Assembly (NCBI GenBank): GCA_022487055.1
Contig: JAKVJJ010000007.1
Coordinates: 1 to 61,447 of the forward strand
Direction of reading: 5' to 3'
Source of the DNA: Oscillospiraceae bacterium
GTDB taxonomy: Bacteria > Bacillota > Clostridia > Oscillospirales > Acutalibacteraceae
DNA length: 61,447 nt
The position numbers and the translations under genes are program-made. Each line of letters starts with the position of its first letter. Within the stretch, counting starts at the first letter, position 1. Positions 57,827 to 61,447 of this stretch are shown here, in pieces. The notes below the pieces were generated by a model. It was not told the origin of the DNA. It saw only the letters and a list, made by a program, of their open reading frames with translations, and ran no database searches.

Positions 57827-59612
57827 ATTTTTGTATAGACGCAAACTGCGCATTGTAAAGCTGTGCATAAAAACCATTTTGCTGCATCAGTGAGGTGTGT
57901 GTTCCCTGCTCCACAATATCACCGTCCCGCAGCACCAGTATCAGGTCCGCATTTCGGATCGTGGAGAGTCGATGCGCAATGACAAAACAAGTGCGTCCCA
58001 GCATGATCTTCTTCATGGCATCCTGTAAAAGCTTCTCCAGACGTGTATCCACACTGGAGGTTGCTTCATCCAAAATCAGAATTGGCGGATCGCGCAGCAG
58101 TGCCCGTGCAATCGTGAGCAGTTGTTTCTCTCCCTGAGAAATATTGCTGCCTTCCTCATTGATTTTCATGTCATAGCCTTCTGGCAAAGTACGGATAAAG
58201 TGATGCACATTTGCTTCTTTTGCGGCTGCCACAATCTCATCCCGGCTGGCATCCAGTCTGCCATAACGCAAATTTTCTGCAATCGTTCCGGAAAACAGCC
58301 ATGTGTCCTGCAGCACCATGCCGAAAGCAGACCGCAGGTCATCCCGGCGAAAAGTTCGGATATCTTTTCCGTCCACAAGAATTTCTCCGCTGCCAACGTC
58401 ATAGAATCGAAGCAGCAGGTTAATCAGCGTTGTCTTGCCAGCACCGGTCGGGCCCACAATCGCAACCATCTGCCCCGGTTTCACGTCAAAACTCAGGTCG
58501 TGAATCACTTCACCTTCGCCGTAATCAAACCGCACATGGCGGAATGTGACCTCGCCGCATACATTGGCAAGTTCTGCCGGCGGATTTGCTTCCGCAAGTT
58601 CATCCGGCTGGCTCAGAAAGTCCGTCACACGCCCCATAGCCGCAAAGGCTGATTGGATCTGACCGGACATCTGGGTTATCTGGGAAATTGGGTCTGACAT
58701 CTGCCAGATATAGCGGATAAACGCCTGCATGGAACCGACCAAAAGCGTACCCGCCAGCACATAGGTACATCCCAGCGCCGCTGTGGTACCTATAATCAGA
58801 TAAGTGCCCAGACAAATGAGCGGCGACATGATGGAAGACAGAAACTGCGCACGAAATGCGTGCTTCTGCAGTCTGCCGTTGACCTCCCGAAAATCCTGAA
58901 TGGCCTTTTTCTGCTTATTGTATAATAATATTTCATTATACCCTGTGTATAATTCTGTCACTCTGCCGTTTAGCTCCCCCACAGCGTCTTGCTGCGCGCG
59001 AAACTGCTTCTGGCTGTGCTTCACCACAATGCGGGTAATCAGCAACGCATATGGAATAATAATCAGCGCAATGAGTGCCATGACAACATTGATACGGAAC
59101 ATCATGATAGCTGCAAAGATAACAGAGAGTGCATCGCTTATCAAATCCAGCAGTGTTTGCTGCAGAGAGTTGGAAACCGTGTCCACATCATTGGTAATGC
59201 GGCTGAGAATATCCCCATAAGGATGCACGTCAAAATACTGCACTGGCAAGGTATGTACTTTTTTCTGCAAAGCACCGCGCAGATTCTGCATGGAATCCTG
59301 GGTGGCATTCGTCACTGTCACCACAGAAATCACGCCGGTAATTGTCTTGACCGCATAAATCACAATCAAGACAATGATGAAGTGCAGCACCACATCATAA
59401 TGAATGGCGGCACCAACATCCCCGCGGGCAAGTGCCGCCACATCACGGGCAAGCTGGGTAGTAATCTGTCCCTCTGTCATCGGCATCAGCGCAAAGCAAA
59501 TATTCTGCAGCACAATCATCAGCGCCGCAAGCAGAAACAGCCATTTATAGGGTAATATATACGGAAGCAAAAGGCGCAGAGAGCCTTTCGCTTCTTTTAC
59601 TTTTATTTTCAT
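57825..59612 (-). CDS. heterodimeric ABC exporter, catalytically competent half (TM288/BmrD-like)
   Basis: A 595-residue half-transporter: six helices (~20-315), then the nucleotide domain with Walker A GPTGAGKTT, Walker B ILILDEATSSVD (catalytic Glu present), signature ISQGEKQLL (non-canonical) and switch AHRLS. ATG 59612 with AAGGAG; the frame extends far upstream into the partner gene. It lies 40 bases after the partner gene and pairs with it. Likely multidrug or lipid export. Confidence 0.9.
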   Translation of the reverse strand: MKIKVKEAKGSLRLLLPYILPYKWLFLLAALMIVLQNICFALMPMTEGQITTQLARDVAALARGDVGAAIHYDVVLHFIIVLIVIYAVKTITGVISVVTVTNATQDSMQNLRGALQKKVHTLPVQYFDVHPYGDILSRITNDVDTVSNSLQQTLLDLISDALSVIFAAIMMFRINVVMALIALIIIPYALLITRIVVKHSQKQFRAQQDAVGELNGRVTELYTGYNEILLYNKQKKAIQDFREVNGRLQKHAFRAQFLSSIMSPLICLGTYLIIGTTAALGCTYVLAGTLLVGSMQAFIRYIWQMSDPISQITQMSGQIQSAFAAMGRVTDFLSQPDELAEANPPAELANVCGEVTFRHVRFDYGEGEVIHDLSFDVKPGQMVAIVGPTGAGKTTLINLLLRFYDVGSGEILVDGKDIRTFRRDDLRSAFGMVLQDTWLFSGTIAENLRYGRLDASRDEIVAAAKEANVHHFIRTLPEGYDMKINEEGSNISQGEKQLLTIARALLRDPPILILDEATSSVDTRLEKLLQDAMKKIMLGRTCFVIAHRLSTIRNADLILVLRDGDIVEQGTHTSLMQQNGFYAQLYNAQFASIQK

Positions 59613-59652
59613 GTAAAACTCCTTTGGAAAACTAAGAACAGCGGACATTCGC

Positions 59653-61389
59653 TCAACCGAAAGCTTGCATTTCTTCCTCTGTGAGCTGAGAGGAGGCAAT
59701 CTCGTGGTAAACCGGGCAAGTCCTGAGCAGATCTTTATGCGTGCCCATGCCAGCAACACGACCTTCATCCAGCACAACAATGCAGTCCGCATCCATTACG
59801 GTGGACACACGCTGTGCAACAATCAGCACAATGGCATTTCCGGTTTCCGCCTTCAAAGCGTGGCGCAGGCTCGCATCCGTGCGAAAATCCAGTGCAGAAA
59901 ATGAATCGTCAAACACATAAATTTTCGGGTGGCGCACCACTGCACGCGCAATGGACAGCCGCTGGCGCTGACCGCCGGAAGTGTTGGCGGAGTTTTCCTC
60001 AATCGGTTCTTCAAAGCCCTGCGGCTTGTCCAGAATAAAGGTGGTTGCTTGTGCCACTTCTGCCGCATGCCTGACTTCCTCGTCCGTAGCGTCCTCCTTA
60101 CCAAAGCGGATGTTCTCCGCAATGGTGCCATTGAACAAAAATGCTTTCTGCGGAACAAAGCCAACCGCATCCCGCAAAGATGAAAGGCTGAGCTGGCGCA
60201 GGTCTGTACCATTGATTTGGATAGAACCACCTGTCACATCATAAAAGCGCGGAATTAAATTGATGAGCGTGCTTTTTCCGGAGCCTGTGCTACCGACAAA
60301 TGCTATCGTCTGACCTTTTTGAGCCGTAAAAGATACATCTTCCAGCACCGCTTCATCGCCGTCCGGATAAGCAAAATGCACATGGTCAAACTTCAGTTCC
60401 TGCACATCATCGCTCAGGCTGACCCCATTTTCCGGTTCTTTCACCAGCGGCTCGGTGTTCAGCACTTCTTCAATTCGTCTGGTGCTGACAGCCGCGCGGG
60501 GATACATCATAAAGACACTGCAGAAAAACAGTGTGGCCATCATCGCGTGAAACAGATAATCCATAAACGCCGCAAGCTGGCCAATCTGCAGCGCGCCTGT
60601 CCCCAGAAGCTGTGCGCCAAACCAATAAATCAGCAAGCTTGCCACATTCATCACAAGGAAGAAAACAGGCTGTGTCATCATCATCAACATGAACATATTT
60701 TTGGAATTATGGGCATATTGCGTATTTTCCTGCGCAAAACGCTCCTCCTCATAAGCATCATTGGTAAATGCACGCACCACACGAATGCCGCTGAGATTTT
60801 CGCGCGTAATGCGGTTCATGTTGTCCTGTGACTGCTGCTGCCGCTCACTAATTGGCTTACTCAGCTTGGTCACAATGATGACACCGGCAACAATCGCAGG
60901 CACCGTGCAGGCAACAATCATGGACAACCGTGCCGAAGTGCGCAGGATAAGTGCATAACTTGCTGCCAGCATGACCGGTGTCATCAGCGCCGTGCGAAAT
61001 AATACATTCAGAAAATTCTGCACCTGAAAAGCATCATTGTTTGTGCGGGTAATCATGGAGGAAATGCCGAACTTCCCAAACTCTGTGTGTGAAAAGCTCT
61101 GTGCTTTCGTAAACACGTCACTGCGCATATCTGCCGTAATGGAAGATGACAGCCGTGCACAGCAATAACCAAGAAGCACTGTGCCCGCTGTGCCGACCAC
61201 CGCAATCACAGCCAGCCACTTCCACATTGTTTGGATGTATTCCGGATTGTGTGCCATGACACCTCCATCAATCATTCTGGCCACAATCGTTGGTATGCCA
61301 AGTTCCGTCAGTGCAAACCCAAAAACGGAAATGAAATTCAGCAGGAACCATCCTTTGTAATTCTTTAAGTACTTTAAAATAAGCCGCAT
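59653..61389 (-). CDS. heterodimeric ABC exporter, degenerate-site half (TM287/BmrC-like)
   Basis: A 578-residue half-transporter with six helices and a nucleotide domain: Walker A GSTGSGKST, signature TSGGQRQRLS (canonical), but Walker B IYVFDDSFSALD has Asp in place of the catalytic Glu, and the switch is AQRVS (Gln for His). Hence one of the two ATP sites of the pair is non-hydrolytic, as in TM287/288. GGAGAGGAG precedes the ATG at 61389. A TATACT lies at 61435-61430; its -35 is at the window edge. Confidence 0.9.
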   Translation of the reverse strand: MRLILKYLKNYKGWFLLNFISVFGFALTELGIPTIVARMIDGGVMAHNPEYIQTMWKWLAVIAVVGTAGTVLLGYCCARLSSSITADMRSDVFTKAQSFSHTEFGKFGISSMITRTNNDAFQVQNFLNVLFRTALMTPVMLAASYALILRTSARLSMIVACTVPAIVAGVIIVTKLSKPISERQQQSQDNMNRITRENLSGIRVVRAFTNDAYEEERFAQENTQYAHNSKNMFMLMMMTQPVFFLVMNVASLLIYWFGAQLLGTGALQIGQLAAFMDYLFHAMMATLFFCSVFMMYPRAAVSTRRIEEVLNTEPLVKEPENGVSLSDDVQELKFDHVHFAYPDGDEAVLEDVSFTAQKGQTIAFVGSTGSGKSTLINLIPRFYDVTGGSIQINGTDLRQLSLSSLRDAVGFVPQKAFLFNGTIAENIRFGKEDATDEEVRHAAEVAQATTFILDKPQGFEEPIEENSANTSGGQRQRLSIARAVVRHPKIYVFDDSFSALDFRTDASLRHALKAETGNAIVLIVAQRVSTVMDADCIVVLDEGRVAGMGTHKDLLRTCPVYHEIASSQLTEEEMQAFG

Positions 61390-61447
61390 ATTCTCTCCTC
61401 TCCGGCTTTTGCGAAGAACCTTTCGTCTGAGTATAGCATAATTGGCA

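Noticed and set aside
1-61447. CRISPR arrays, intact insertion sequences, rRNA genes, toxin-antitoxin or known defence genes
   Set aside because: I looked for repeat-spacer patterns, transposase motifs and terminal inverted repeats and saw none; the only mobile-element trace is the recombinase remnant at 16.5-17.0 kb.

Overview
This is a contiguous piece of a bacterial chromosome, about 61 kb, carrying roughly 60 genes. It looks like an anaerobic Gram-positive of the class Clostridia, probably in or near the Oscillospirales. The reasons are strong AGGAGG-type ribosome binding sites, TTGACA-17-TATAAT promoters, a cysteine T-box, a Firmicutes-type LexA box (GAACGTATGTTC) at recA, a large SRP RNA beside dnaX, and many Fe-S proteins. 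The exact genus cannot be read from the sequence.

Layout. (1) 1-3.9 kb: two tandem ABC-2-type membrane proteins and a DUF6056-like polytopic membrane protein. (2) 4.3-16.3 kb: a sulfur/metal block. On the minus strand, one overlapping operon encodes a CoA-disulfide/persulfide reductase with a rhodanese domain, a small siroheme sulfite-reductase-like protein, and a FecBCD/BtuFCD-type ABC importer. A divergent LysR regulator faces it. Next, on the plus strand, comes a cluster resembling the 'orange protein' (ORP) operons of anaerobes: a DUF134 regulator, a flavin reductase, an Mrp/NBP35 ATPase, a C_GCAxxG_C_C protein, two MTH1175/NifX-like proteins and two MinD ATPases with ferredoxin inserts. 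It also holds a small unlisted ORF and the broken remains of a metallo-beta-lactamase-fold gene. A 13-bp motif (ACATATGCCCATA) is repeated in two of its promoter regions. This block is visibly lower in GC than the rest (sample lines about 43-48% against 53-60%). A decayed serine recombinase lies at its right edge, close to the 3' end of ssrA, so it may be an old genomic island.

(3) 17.1-22.6 kb: an XRE regulator, tmRNA (ssrA), smpB, recR, ybaB, dnaX, an acetyltransferase and the SRP RNA, a typical Firmicutes core. (4) 22.6-30.6 kb: dipeptidase pepV, a CymR-like Rrf2 regulator, an Fe-alcohol dehydrogenase, a GGDEF protein, a family 4 uracil-DNA glycosylase and a GntR/ABC-2 transporter operon. 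(5) 30.6-39.9 kb: a surface-sugar operon with all five steps to a UDP-2,3-diacetamido-mannuronate-type sugar (WbpA, B, E, D, I homologues) plus a glycosyltransferase. A divergent DegT aminotransferase and an NMT1-like lipoprotein follow.

(6) 40.3-46.9 kb: cysK, a patatin-like protein, tRNA-Val(GAC), an XRE protein with an unusual Gly-rich hydrophobic repeat, a secreted/membrane protein, cysS and cysE under a T-box. (7) 46.9-56.4 kb: pgsA, rimO, recX, recA; then prmC, a DUF1385 protein, a two-component system and an FG-GAP-type lipoprotein in one overlapping operon. (8) 56.6-61.4 kb: a LysR regulator and a heterodimeric ABC exporter.

Themes that tie the window together are cysteine and sulfide metabolism (cysK, cysE, cysS, CymR-like, CoADR-rhodanese, siroheme reductase) and Fe-S/metal-sulfur cluster handling (the ORP-like operon). 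The most promising candidate for an undescribed system is the combination of the sulfide-producing/importer operon with the ORP-like operon at 4.3-16.3 kb.
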